Assembly (NCBI GenBank): GCA_937916465.1
Contig: CALFTK010000055.1
Location: 1 to 57,304, forward strand
Reading direction: 5' to 3'
DNA from: an uncultured Bacteroidales bacterium
GTDB lineage: Bacteria > Bacteroidota > Bacteroidia > Bacteroidales > Bacteroidaceae
Length of the DNA: 57,304 bases
Below, piece after piece: positions 34,113-42,893 of the stretch (within the stretch, counting starts at the first letter, position 1; the number at the start of each line of letters is the position of its first letter). The translations under genes and the position numbers were made by a program. The notes below the pieces were generated by a model. The model made no database searches. It saw nothing but the letters and a program-made list of their open reading frames with translations, and was not told where the DNA came from.

Positions 34113-34128
34113 CAAAAAATATAGCTAT

Positions 34129-34986
34129 ATGAACAAACTACCGGAAACATATACCAGTAATGACAGCATGGCCTGTTATATACTTTTAGTTCCCATCTAT
34201 TCATTCTTTTTCCTTATTGGATACAAGCCATTCAACATAATAGACCATTTAGGCGTTGAAATGGGCAGATTTGCCTTCTATGCATCCATGCTTATCTCTA
34301 TACTATTAGTTATAGTAATGATAAGTCGTTTTGCAATGAGACTGCTCAGAGACAGGTTAAAACTTACATACACATCATTCTATATATGGGAATTCTTTGA
34401 AGTATTCATATCATCAATGTTTTTCACCTTATTTATATGGCTTATTACAGGTAGAAGAGCACCATACGTAAGCATATTGCCTAACGTGGCATTAATATCA
34501 TTCTTTGTGCTGATTATTCCTTACACCATACTGGCTATACTTTCAGAATTGGCATACAAGAACCGTAGAATAGAGGAATTGCAAGCCGGTATAGACCGAT
34601 ATGCCAACAGCATAATTGGTGCTGAAAAAAGCCCTATTCACTTTTTAGACGAAAACAAAGCCATGAAACTTGTAGTAACCGCAGAGAGCCTGCTCTATAT
34701 AGTAGCATCGGACAACTATGTTGATATACACTACATGAGCAACGGCAGAATAACCAAATACAGCCTGAGAAATTCCATGCGTAATATAGAAGAGTTATGT
34801 ATGCAAAACAATCTTATAAGATGTCACAGGTCATATATTGTAAATCTTAAAAAGATAAAAATCATTCAAAAAGACAAATCTGAAGGACTCTTTGCCGAAC
34901 TTGACACTACCGGTTCTCCACATATACCTATTTCAAAAAAATATGCAGACCAGGTAGTCAAAGCATTCTCTATGTTGAACGATTGA
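34129..34986 (+). CDS. Membrane-bound LytTR-family transcriptional regulator
   Basis: A 285-residue protein. The first about 150 residues hold four transmembrane helices (YILLVPIYSFFFLIGY, FAFYASMLISILLVIVMISRF, MFFTLFIWLITG, ALISFFVLIIPYTILAILSELA); a linker follows, then the LytTR DNA-binding domain (about 180-282): LLYIVASDNYVDIHYMSNG, SLRNSMRNIEE, IRCHRSYIVNLKKI and PIPISKKY-like end. There is no receiver domain, so it probably senses through the membrane. ATG 34129 is chosen because the upstream ATG at 34102 precedes the -7 box (34105-34112) and is outside the transcript. It lies 9 bases upstream of btuC. Its role in B12 control is only inferred. Confidence 0.8.
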   Translation: MNKLPETYTSNDSMACYILLVPIYSFFFLIGYKPFNIIDHLGVEMGRFAFYASMLISILLVIVMISRFAMRLLRDRLKLTYTSFYIWEFFEVFISSMFFTLFIWLITGRRAPYVSILPNVALISFFVLIIPYTILAILSELAYKNRRIEELQAGIDRYANSIIGAEKSPIHFLDENKAMKLVVTAESLLYIVASDNYVDIHYMSNGRITKYSLRNSMRNIEELCMQNNLIRCHRSYIVNLKKIKIIQKDKSEGLFAELDTTGSPHIPISKKYADQVVKAFSMLND

Positions 34987-34995
34987 TTACTACAA

Positions 34996-36018
34996 ATGGA
35001 GCGAAAGGAGAATAAAACATATATTTATACAGTGTTATGCATAATTATTCTATTTATGTTTAACCTGTTTATTGGTTCTGTAAAGATTCCATTCAGTCAA
35101 GTCATTGAAATTCTGTTACATGGCGAATCGGCAAAGCCCAGTTGGACATTTATTGTACTACACTCCAGAATACCGCAGGCTATTACCGCCATGCTTTGCG
35201 GCGCATCGCTTGCTGCAGCCGGACTGATGCTACAGACAGCCTTCCGAAATTCACTGGCAGGCCCCGATATTTTAGGAATAAACGGCGGAGCCGGACTTGG
35301 AGTTGCATTAGTGATGCTTCTGTTTGGAGGAAATCTCAGTGCAGGCCAATTCACCATAGGCGGTTCTCTATCCATTATTATCGGTGCATTAGCAGGAGCA
35401 ATGCTGGTAATGGCTCTTATACTGTTACTGTCAAACAAACTACGCAGTTCTGTAATGTTGCTTATTGCAGGCATTATGATTAGCTACTTAACCTCTTCTG
35501 CCATCACCTTGCTAAACTTCTTCTCTACTGCAGAAGGTGTCCACTCCTACACCATGTGGGGAATGGGCAATTTTGGAGGAGTAACTGGCGAACAGTTACC
35601 ATTCTTTACCTTAGTTACTATTTTAGGTCTGACCATTGCTTTACTTATGATAAAGCCACTTAATGCACTTCTGCTTGGCGAACACTATGCACAAAACTTA
35701 GGTATAAACATAATGCGCACACGAACCTTGTTACTACTGTCAACAGGAGTTCTAGTTGCCACCACTACCGCATTTTGCGGACCTATTTCGTTTATAGGAT
35801 TAGCTGTACCGCATCTGGCACGTTTGCTATTGGGTACTAATAACCACAAGAATCTTATGCCTGTCACCATACTGACAGGTATCATAATTGCTCTGCTATG
35901 TAATCTGATAAGTTCACTACCGGGTGACAAAGGACTGATACCTCTAAATGCAATAACCCCATTTATTGGAGCACCTGTAATTCTGTACGTACTGTTAAAA
36001 GGCAATACACACCGATAA
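34996..36018 (+). CDS. FecCD/BtuC-type ABC transporter permease
   Basis: A 340-residue permease of the BtuC/FecCD family with about ten transmembrane helices. Signatures: LHSRIPQAITAMLCGASLAAAGLMLQTAFRNSLAGPDILGINGGAGLG and PISFIGLAVPHLARLLLG, plus LPGDKGLIPLNAITPFIGAPVILYVLL. It would carry the substrate delivered by a BtuF-like protein. No ATPase gene follows: the next gene is convergent with a 5-base gap. It is probably cotranscribed with the LytTR gene. B12 as substrate is inferred from the locus; an iron-chelate permease is the alternative. Confidence 0.85.
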   Translation: MERKENKTYIYTVLCIIILFMFNLFIGSVKIPFSQVIEILLHGESAKPSWTFIVLHSRIPQAITAMLCGASLAAAGLMLQTAFRNSLAGPDILGINGGAGLGVALVMLLFGGNLSAGQFTIGGSLSIIIGALAGAMLVMALILLLSNKLRSSVMLLIAGIMISYLTSSAITLLNFFSTAEGVHSYTMWGMGNFGGVTGEQLPFFTLVTILGLTIALLMIKPLNALLLGEHYAQNLGINIMRTRTLLLLSTGVLVATTTAFCGPISFIGLAVPHLARLLLGTNNHKNLMPVTILTGIIIALLCNLISSLPGDKGLIPLNAITPFIGAPVILYVLLKGNTHR

Positions 36019-36023
36019 GACAG

Positions 36024-36716
36024 CTATCTCTTCTTTTTATAGCACATCTTCATATCGCAAAGATGACAGGTATATGGCAGGTATCTTACATCATGCCCTA
36101 CCCCTATTATACCGCTTACCGATTTAACCGGAAGCATAAGACAGGAATCGTTCAATTCTATACCACAGGGATTCTTTTCAGGGAACAGACTGAACAGTTT
36201 GGGTTGTTCCTTTACCAACCATCCACAATAACCCGGACTAAATCTGTTGGTTCGTTTCAACCCATCCACATCCAGAACAATCTGTAACTGCTGTTCCATA
36301 TAGTCAGCCACGCTCTCTACAATCTGACTGCCTATACAATCTGAAATATATGTCTGCACCATATCGCTACGTGACTCTATTGCTTTCATCCAGTCGAAAT
36401 AACCCGTTCCTACAGTTGCAACAAAAGCCACAAATTTTTCCGATTTTCGCAACTGAGCAGCTATCACCCTGCCTGTTTCAAAAAGTTGCTTATTATCTGC
36501 ATCTGAATATAGAGTACAACTATTATCGGTCAGTTCTCCGTCTAAAACAACAAATTCATACTGCAAATTCAGATATTCTGGAGCTTCTGCAAGAAGAGTT
36601 TCAGTCATTCTGCGTGTCTCATCATCCGGAGCAGTATCTTTAAAACCCATAGATGAGTAGATTTCATCTACGGGTATATTTATATTGGAAAACAGAACCT
36701 CTTTCCTATAAACCAT
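36024..36716 (-). CDS. Vitamin B12-dependent methionine synthase activation-domain protein
   Basis: A 230-residue protein of the MetH activation-domain family, encoded as a separate polypeptide. Motifs: FVAFVATVGTGYFDWMKAIES, DCIGSQIVESVADYMEQQL, NRFSPGYCGWLVKEQPKLFSLF, GIELNDSCLMLPVKSVSGIIGVG and a C-terminal cysteine cluster (YTCHLCDMKMC). The MetH activation domain binds S-adenosylmethionine and returns inactive cob(II)alamin enzyme to activity. ATG 36716 starts two bases after the thrC stop, so it is the last gene of the threonine operon. This links methionine and B12 genes. The family is firm; a partner MetH is not in the window. Confidence 0.88.
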   Translation of the reverse strand: MVYRKEVLFSNINIPVDEIYSSMGFKDTAPDDETRRMTETLLAEAPEYLNLQYEFVVLDGELTDNSCTLYSDADNKQLFETGRVIAAQLRKSEKFVAFVATVGTGYFDWMKAIESRSDMVQTYISDCIGSQIVESVADYMEQQLQIVLDVDGLKRTNRFSPGYCGWLVKEQPKLFSLFPEKNPCGIELNDSCLMLPVKSVSGIIGVGHDVRYLPYTCHLCDMKMCYKKKR

Positions 36717-36718
36717 AA

Positions 36719-38020
36719 TCAGATTTTTGACAAAAGGAAACTGCGGAAATCGGAATATTCCTTGCTTATAGGTTCACTCTGTTTTGTACCCTCCATAAAG
36801 GCACGCAGTTTGGCAGGAATATCTATATCGCCTTCAATAATTGCATCTACCTTCTCCTTGAATTTTGCAGGATGCGCAGTTTCCAAAAAGACACCATATT
36901 CATCGGCTGCAAGCTGTTCCTGCAATGCTCTATAACCACAAGCGCCGTGAGGATCCAACAGGTAGCCGGTCTTTTCATAAACATCCTTCAAAGTCTCTGC
37001 TATCTGTTCGTCTTTATATGTTGCACCGCCTATATGAGCAGCAATATCAGCATGTGAATTACCATACAAATCCAATATACGAGCAAAGTTACTTGGGTCG
37101 CCCACATCCATGGCATTTGCCAGAGTCTGAACAGATGGTTTTGGAGAATAGACACCGCTTTGCAAATAGTTATAGAAGATGTCATTGGCATTGTTAGCTG
37201 CAATAAAACGCTTTACAGGCAGTCCCATATACCAACCAAACAAACCTGCTGTAATATTACCAAAGTTGCCGCTTGGAACACAGATAACCAGATTATCGGC
37301 TTTGCCCATACGTTTCATCTGAGCGTATGCATTGAAATAGTAGAATGCCTGTGGCAGGAAGCGAGCCACATTTATAGAATTTGCCGATGTTAGTTTCATC
37401 TTTGAATTGAGTTCTGCATCCATAAAGGCACTCTTTACCAATGCCTGACAATCATCAAAAACACCATCAACTTCTACAGCTGTTATATTTTTTCCCAATG
37501 TGGTAAATTGGCACTCCTGAATAGGGCTAACTTTACCTTTTGGATAGAGTACATATACATGAACACCATCTACACCTAAAAAACCATTGGCAACTGCACT
37601 GCCGGTATCGCCCGATGTGGCAACCAGTACATTAACCAATTGCTTTTCTTCTTTATTGAAATATCCCAAAAGACGTGCCATAAAACGCGCGCCAACATCT
37701 TTAAATGCCAATGTAGGCCCATGGAACAGTTCTAAAGAGTAGATATTATCATTCACCTGAACCACTGGAGTTTCAAAGCTCAGGGTATCATATACTATCT
37801 GCTTTAGATCATCTGCAGGAATATCTTCTCCAAAGAAAGCATCAGCCACCTGATATGCAATCTCCTGAAATGAAAGGTTTTCTATATTGTCAAAAAACTG
37901 TTTTGGCAATTTTTTAATCTGTTTCGGCATATACAATCCTCTGTCCGGTGCCAAACCCTTTACTACTGCGTTCTGTAATGTAGATAACGGTGAATTTCCG
38001 TTTGTACTGTAATATTTCAT
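36719..38020 (-). CDS. thrC: Threonine synthase
   Basis: A 433-residue PLP enzyme that converts O-phosphohomoserine to threonine. It has the N-terminal YYSTNGNSPLSTLQNAVVKGL, the PLP lysine in PTLAFKDVGARFMARL (about residue 105), VATSGDTGSAVANGFLG, NSINVARFLPQAFYYF and VPSGNFGNITAGL. The length is typical. It overlaps apgM by four bases (ATGA) and is followed two bases later by the MetH activation gene. Identity is firm. Confidence 0.96.
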   Translation of the reverse strand: MKYYSTNGNSPLSTLQNAVVKGLAPDRGLYMPKQIKKLPKQFFDNIENLSFQEIAYQVADAFFGEDIPADDLKQIVYDTLSFETPVVQVNDNIYSLELFHGPTLAFKDVGARFMARLLGYFNKEEKQLVNVLVATSGDTGSAVANGFLGVDGVHVYVLYPKGKVSPIQECQFTTLGKNITAVEVDGVFDDCQALVKSAFMDAELNSKMKLTSANSINVARFLPQAFYYFNAYAQMKRMGKADNLVICVPSGNFGNITAGLFGWYMGLPVKRFIAANNANDIFYNYLQSGVYSPKPSVQTLANAMDVGDPSNFARILDLYGNSHADIAAHIGGATYKDEQIAETLKDVYEKTGYLLDPHGACGYRALQEQLAADEYGVFLETAHPAKFKEKVDAIIEGDIDIPAKLRAFMEGTKQSEPISKEYSDFRSFLLSKI

Positions 38021-39231
38021 TGCTTTTCAAATAATTTCTCAATAAACTGCGGAGCCTCTAACACTCCATAAACACCACCTTTGCAAGAATCCTCATCATA
38101 TTTCGTCACCATATCAGCATCACCACCGGGTCTATAGATAATAAACGGTACAGCTTCTGCCGTATGAGTACGATGTTCACAAGGAGTTGGATGATCGGGC
38201 AACACTGCTATGGTTACAGGTTCATCCCAATCTTTTACCGCTTCATATATAGGGCCTATAAGTTTACTATCCAAATCTTGCACTGTACGCACTTTTAGCA
38301 TTACATTGCCTTCATGACCTGCTTCGTCCGGAGCTTCCACATGCAGATAGACAAAATCATCTTCCCTCAAAGCTTGAATAGCCGCATTTGCTTTATTGGC
38401 ATAATTGGTATCGAACAATCCTGTTGCACCCTCTACATCTATCACTTTCAGACCGGCATAATGGCCTATACCTTTAATTAAATCTACTGCCGAAATAACT
38501 GAACCCGATTTTATAAAAGAAAATCTGTCCGACAGCGTCTTCATAGATGGACGATAACCTGCCGACCAAGGCCAGATACTGTTTGCAGGGTCTTTTCCTT
38601 CTGCCTTGCGTTTTACATTTATAGGATGATTTTCCAGAATTTTTTGCGATTCCAATATTAAGTTATTTATCTGTTCTGCTGTTGCAGCTGCCTGTTGGTT
38701 TTCCGGCTTTACCAACAACGGCATAAACGGCTGTCCCGGTACATCGTGCGGTGGAGTACATTCCAAATGCTTGTCTGCACCATCTATTACCAACAGATGT
38801 CTATACTGTATTCCTGTATGGAAATGCACTGTTTCAGAACCCAGTTTCTCCTGTAGATACTCCATTAGTTCGGCAGCCTCTTCTGTGGTAATATGACCTG
38901 CAGAATGATTCTTTATCTTTCCATTCTCCACACATATCAAATTGCAACGCATACACATCTGCCCAAGCTTCAAATCTACACCTATATTGGCTGCTTCCAG
39001 AACTCCGCGCCCTTCAAAGACTTGGTCCAGATTATACCCCAAAACGGCCATATTTGCCACTTCGCTACCCGGATGGTAACCTACAGGAACACTTTTCAGC
39101 ATACCTGTGCGTCCCTTGCTTGCCAACATATCCATATAGGGTTTATCGGCATACTGCAGTACAGTCTTATTACCCAATTCAGCAATTGGCCAGTCAGCCA
39201 TACCATCGCCAAGAATAATCAGATACTTCAT
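38017..39231 (-). CDS. ApgM-family phosphoglycerate-mutase-like protein, probable homoserine kinase
   Basis: A 404-residue member of the cofactor-independent 2,3-bisphosphoglycerate-independent phosphoglycerate mutase (ApgM/alkaline-phosphatase) superfamily. Metal sites: MKYLIILGDGMADWP, SEVANMAVLGYN, HVEAPDEAGHEGN and VLPDHPTPCEHRTHT. In Bacteroides, a homologue in the thrA-x-thrC position has been reported to act as a homoserine kinase; no GHMP-type ThrB is present here, so it is the best candidate for that step. It lies 12 bases after thrA and overlaps thrC. The fold is firm; the kinase role is from context and prior knowledge of the operon. A true phosphoglycerate mutase is the alternative. 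Confidence 0.8.
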   Translation of the reverse strand: MKYLIILGDGMADWPIAELGNKTVLQYADKPYMDMLASKGRTGMLKSVPVGYHPGSEVANMAVLGYNLDQVFEGRGVLEAANIGVDLKLGQMCMRCNLICVENGKIKNHSAGHITTEEAAELMEYLQEKLGSETVHFHTGIQYRHLLVIDGADKHLECTPPHDVPGQPFMPLLVKPENQQAAATAEQINNLILESQKILENHPINVKRKAEGKDPANSIWPWSAGYRPSMKTLSDRFSFIKSGSVISAVDLIKGIGHYAGLKVIDVEGATGLFDTNYANKANAAIQALREDDFVYLHVEAPDEAGHEGNVMLKVRTVQDLDSKLIGPIYEAVKDWDEPVTIAVLPDHPTPCEHRTHTAEAVPFIIYRPGGDADMVTKYDEDSCKGGVYGVLEAPQFIEKLFEKQ

Positions 39232-39243
39232 TGTAACTCCGTA

Positions 39244-41670
39244 TTAAATGTTTGCGATACTCATTATATCGGCAAAAACACCTGCAGCAGTAACAGCCGC
39301 ACCTGCACCATATCCTTGAATCATCATAGGATACTCTTTATAACGTTCTGTAGTCAGCAATATAATGTTATTACTGCCTTGCAAATTATAGAAAGGATGA
39401 TATTCGTTTACTTCGCATAGAGAAACCTTACCCTTACCCTCTGACAGACTTGCCACAAACCGCCAACGTTTACCCGATTCTTCCAGAACCTTACGTTTTG
39501 CTTCAAATTCATCGTCAAGCTGTGGCAATGCCTTCCAGAAAGCATCTATGGTGCCATCGAACATCTGCTGTGGAATAAACAATTCCTTCTCTATATCTTC
39601 CTGATTCAATGCATATCCGCTTTCGCGTGCCAGAATAACAAGTTTACGGATTACATCTTTTCCACTTAAATCTATGCGTGGATCAGGTTCGCTATATCCC
39701 TTTTCCTGTGCCAGACGAATAGTTTCGCTCAGTTTGCAATCTGCGCCTATTGTGTTAAATATAAAGTTCAAAGTACCGCTAAGTACAGCCTCAATTTTCA
39801 ATATTCTATCACCGCTGTTAATCAAGTCGTTGATAGTATTTATGATTGGCAGACCTGCACCCACGTTAGTTTCAAACAGGAATTTCACTCCACGTTTGCG
39901 AGCAGTCTTTTTCAGTTCTGCATAATTTGAATAATCCGATGATGCTGCAATCTTATTTGCAGCCACTACAGATATGTTATGATCCAACAAATCTTTATAG
40001 ATACCTGCCACCTGATCGCTGGCAGTACAATCTACAAACACTGAATTAAAGATATTCATATCTATCACTTCATTGCGAAGTATCTGAATATTACTCTTTG
40101 GAGCATTCTCTAAAGCAGTTTTATAGTTATTCAAATCTATACCTTCGCGGCTGAACAATGCCTTACTTCCACGTGCTATACCCACCACATTCAGTTTCAA
40201 GCCACGTTCTTTTATCAGTTTGTCATGCTGCATTCTTATTTGATCTAACAGACTGCTACCAACAGTGCCCACACCGCAAACAAACAGATTCAGAACCTGA
40301 TATTCTGACAGGAAGAATGAATCGTGAATAACATTCAGCGACTTACGCAGTGAGTTAGATTCAACTACAAACGATATATTTGTTTCCGATGCACCCTGTG
40401 CACAAGCTATAACGTTAATACCGTTTCTACCCAACACACCGAATAATTTACCGGCTATACCGGGGTTCTGACGCATATTTTCGCCCACCACCGCAACTGT
40501 AGCCAGACCTGTTTCGGCAGTAATATGGAAAATAGCGCCCAATTCTATTTCGCGACGGAACTCTCTATTCAGCAATTCGCAAGCCAAATCGGCATCTCTG
40601 TTGCGAACACCTATAGATGTACTGTTTTCCGACGATGCCTGTGAAACTAAGAACACACTTATACCGCTTTCAGCAAAAGTCTTGAATATACGATGATTCA
40701 CACCTATCACACCCACCATACCAAGACCGCGAATTGTAATAAGCGCCGTATCGTTTATACTTGAAATACCCTTAATAGTCTTTGTACTCTCAAGCAGTTC
40801 CTTCAGTATTATAGTACCCTTACCCTGCGGATTGAAAGTATTCTTTATCAGAATAGGAATATTCTTTGAACAAACAGGATAAATAGTAGGCGGATATACA
40901 ACCTTTGCACCAAAGTTACAAAGTTCCATTGCCTCCACATAGCTAAGAGATTCAATGGTATATGCATTCGATATTACACGAGGATCGGCAGTCATGAAGC
41001 CATCCACATCGGTCCATATCTCCAGACATTCCGCATTAAGAGCAGCAGCCAACAACGATGCAGTATAATCAGAACCGCCACGTCCCAGGTTTGAGACTTC
41101 GCCGGTCAGTGCATCGGAAGAGATAAATCCGGGCACTAACGACCTATGCGGAAGTTCTTTAAATATATCCTGTATAAGCTGATATGTAAGATTGCTATCT
41201 ATAGCGTGCGTAGGCGATTTATGTTCAGTTTTGATAAAGTTTCTGGCATCGAACAATTTGATATCGTCTATCAATTCCACAACAATCTGTGTAGATAACC
41301 TTTCGCCATAACTCATTATGGTATCTAATGTCTTTTCAGATAAATCGTGCAGCAAAAACAGTCCATGCATAATATCGCTCAGTTCGTCAAACAACTGGCG
41401 CACATGCTTATTGGCACGACGTCTGCGCTTTACCTCTATAACATCACGAATCATCTGTTCATGACGTTTCAGCATCAAAGACAACTCTTCTTCGTACTGC
41501 TTATCACCTTTAGCCGCAAGTTTTGCAGTATTTATAAGTCTGTCTGTAATACCGCCTAAAGCCGATACCACCACTATAACATCATCGCTTTGCGATTCTA
41601 CTATTCCCTTTAGATTTAAAATGCTCTCTTTTGATCCAACCGAAGAGCCTCCGAATTTCAGTACTTTCAC
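39244..41670 (-). CDS. thrA: Bifunctional aspartokinase / homoserine dehydrogenase
   Basis: An 808-residue fused enzyme. Aspartokinase domain: VLKFGGSSVGSKESI, SYGERLSTQI, GRGGSDYTASLLAAAL (about residues 1-290); two ACT domains in the middle (about 300-455); homoserine dehydrogenase: LFVCGVGTVGSSLLDQI (NAD binding), NVGAGLPIINTINDLINSG and PRIDLSGKDVIRKLVILARE. Together they make homoserine from aspartate. Start: the codon at 41670 is GTG, used because the canonical VLKFGG begins here and no ATG lies upstream in frame before the leader ORF. It is the first structural gene of the operon, about 100 bases after a leader peptide ORF. Confidence 0.97.
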   Translation of the reverse strand: MKVLKFGGSSVGSKESILNLKGIVESQSDDVIVVVSALGGITDRLINTAKLAAKGDKQYEEELSLMLKRHEQMIRDVIEVKRRRRANKHVRQLFDELSDIMHGLFLLHDLSEKTLDTIMSYGERLSTQIVVELIDDIKLFDARNFIKTEHKSPTHAIDSNLTYQLIQDIFKELPHRSLVPGFISSDALTGEVSNLGRGGSDYTASLLAAALNAECLEIWTDVDGFMTADPRVISNAYTIESLSYVEAMELCNFGAKVVYPPTIYPVCSKNIPILIKNTFNPQGKGTIILKELLESTKTIKGISSINDTALITIRGLGMVGVIGVNHRIFKTFAESGISVFLVSQASSENSTSIGVRNRDADLACELLNREFRREIELGAIFHITAETGLATVAVVGENMRQNPGIAGKLFGVLGRNGINVIACAQGASETNISFVVESNSLRKSLNVIHDSFFLSEYQVLNLFVCGVGTVGSSLLDQIRMQHDKLIKERGLKLNVVGIARGSKALFSREGIDLNNYKTALENAPKSNIQILRNEVIDMNIFNSVFVDCTASDQVAGIYKDLLDHNISVVAANKIAASSDYSNYAELKKTARKRGVKFLFETNVGAGLPIINTINDLINSGDRILKIEAVLSGTLNFIFNTIGADCKLSETIRLAQEKGYSEPDPRIDLSGKDVIRKLVILARESGYALNQEDIEKELFIPQQMFDGTIDAFWKALPQLDDEFEAKRKVLEESGKRWRFVASLSEGKGKVSLCEVNEYHPFYNLQGSNNIILLTTERYKEYPMMIQGYGAGAAVTAAGVFADIMSIANI

Positions 41671-41770
41671 TTTGATATAGATATTAAAGTTTGCTAAGAT
41701 TTACAATTTCGCTCATTTTGTTTCGCCGTTTTACACCGGCATGTCTCACGTAGAAACACATTAACACTCC

Positions 41771-41848
41771 CTAACCCCTAAGGGTATTAAGCGACATTGT
41801 GGTTGTAGTCAACCATATCTTAACAACTATATAATTCGATACTATCAT
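41771..41848 (-). CDS. Threonine-rich leader peptide of the thr operon
   Basis: A 25-codon ORF, MIVSNYIVVKIWLTTTTMSL plus NTLRG, ending in TAG, between the promoter and thrA. Four threonine codons in a row (ACT ACA ACC ACA), a fifth at codon 22 and three ATA isoleucine codons are what an attenuation leader sensing charged tRNA(Thr) should have, as in E. coli thrL. It starts about 18 bases after the predicted mRNA start. Hairpins follow (a CCCT/AGGG stem over the stop codon and GCCG-N8-CGGC at about 41725-41740), but no run of T was seen after them. The mechanism is inferred; the ORF and its composition are plain in the sequence. Confidence 0.7.
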   Translation of the reverse strand: MIVSNYIVVKIWLTTTTMSLNTLRG

Positions 41849-41872
41849 CAAACACTTATTTATAATAATGTG

Positions 41873-41903
41873 CAAAAATAGTGAAAGCCACTCTAAGAAC
41901 AAA
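41873..41903 (-). promoter_or_regulatory. Promoter of the threonine operon
   Basis: The minus strand has TTTG (41900-41903), 19 bases, then TATTTTTG (41873-41880). Predicted start near 41866, giving a leader of about 195 bases before thrA that includes the threonine-rich ORF. Confidence 0.75.
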
Positions 41904-41924
41904 ATCTACCGCCTATTTTTTTAA

Positions 41925-42109
41925 AAATTTGGAGTACGACAATTAGAACGAGCACGTGTCTTTTATCGAAATTACCCAATTGCGTCCACACTGCGGACGC
42001 AATTAAATTGGTCTCCAGCGAATACCAGCTGTACCTTCCTACCACAGAGGAACTTGTCAACGAAATTGACTCTGTAAAGAAATTGACAGAACAAAAGGAG
42101 GAAGATTAG
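41925..42109 (+). pseudogene. DUF1016 (PDDEXK nuclease) gene fossil with internal deletion and frameshift
   Basis: Two pieces of one gene in different frames. 41925-42017 reads KFGVRQLERARVFYRNYPIA then STLRTQLNWS, a DUF1016 N-terminal region. From about 42011 in the -1 frame it reads LVSSEYQLYLPTTEELVNEI then DSVKKLTEQKEED and TAG (42107-42109), like the DUF1016 C-terminus. Everything between is missing, so it cannot be functional. It lies immediately behind the thr promoter. A fragment this short is assigned by eye. Confidence 0.6.
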
Positions 42110-42184
42110 GTATGAGTAAAACTAAATTTGCAGAAAGAGAAATTTAGCAGTAATTTCACAGCGTGAAAAAAAAGAACAGAAGAG

Positions 42185-42889
42185 ATGGTAGCAGAAAGAG
42201 CAACAGATAAAGGATTTGCGTCGAATAGAACACAGCGCATTTGGGACTGGTTTCTTATAGCAGGTTTTATAACACTGAGTATAGTATCTTGCATAGTAAA
42301 ACAGAACTTTGAAATAGTAAGTTTTGCAGCGGGACTCTGCAGCATACTATGTGTAATATTTGGCGCAAAAGGCAGAATGGAGAACTTTATTTTTGGTTTT
42401 TTAGGATCCATTCTGAACGGTTACATCTACTTGCACGCAGAAATTTACGGTTCAGCCGCACTCTATCTGCTTTACAACCTGCCAATGCAGTTCATAGGTT
42501 TCTTCCAATGGAAAAAGAGACAGCAAAGCGATGGCACTGCCACCATCAAAACACGTTGGATGAACAATAAGCAACGCCTGCTGACAGCAATAAGCAGTAT
42601 AGCACTGATAGCAGTCATCTACCTAATACTGCAAACCACCAACGGTAATCTGCCGGTGATGGATGCAGTACGCACAGGTATAATGATAGTAACACAGTTT
42701 GTACTCACCTTTGCATTTATTGAACAGTGGTTCTTATGGTTACTGCTTAACAGCGCCACCATCACCATGTGGATAATAGCCACAATCAGAGGAGAACAAT
42801 ATGCAGTAATAATGATGATACAGTCACTGTTCTTCCTGCTAAATTCAATTCGTGGCGTAATAGTCTGGATAAAACTGAACAAAAAATAA
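42185..42889 (+). CDS. pnuC: PnuC-family nicotinamide riboside transporter
   Basis: A 234-residue inner-membrane protein with about seven hydrophobic helices. PnuC landmarks: WDWFLIAGFITLSIVSC, IFGAKGRMENFIFGFLGSILNGYIYLHAEIYGSAALYLLYNLPMQFIGFFQW and TQFVLTFAFIEQWFLWLLLNSATITMW. PnuC takes up nicotinamide riboside (some homologues take thiamine) by facilitated diffusion coupled to phosphorylation. It precedes radA by 4 bases. A TAAATTTG box (42123-42130) is upstream without a clear -33. Substrate is inferred by family. Confidence 0.85.
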   Translation: MVAERATDKGFASNRTQRIWDWFLIAGFITLSIVSCIVKQNFEIVSFAAGLCSILCVIFGAKGRMENFIFGFLGSILNGYIYLHAEIYGSAALYLLYNLPMQFIGFFQWKKRQQSDGTATIKTRWMNNKQRLLTAISSIALIAVIYLILQTTNGNLPVMDAVRTGIMIVTQFVLTFAFIEQWFLWLLLNSATITMWIIATIRGEQYAVIMMIQSLFFLLNSIRGVIVWIKLNKK

Positions 42890-42893
42890 TACT

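Noticed and set aside
33914..34204. N-terminal extension of the 147-residue minus-strand gene to 34204
   Set aside because: The extension is cysteine-, tryptophan- and histidine-rich, overlaps the LytTR gene and its promoter, and a -7 box lies between it and ATG 33913.
41725..41740. GCCG/CGGC hairpin as the thr attenuator terminator
   Set aside because: Stem is short and no T run follows; kept only as a possible structure in the leader finding.
42112..42147. Short ORF (MSKTKFAEREI) after the DUF1016 fossil
   Set aside because: Only 11 codons, overlaps a candidate -7 box, no support.
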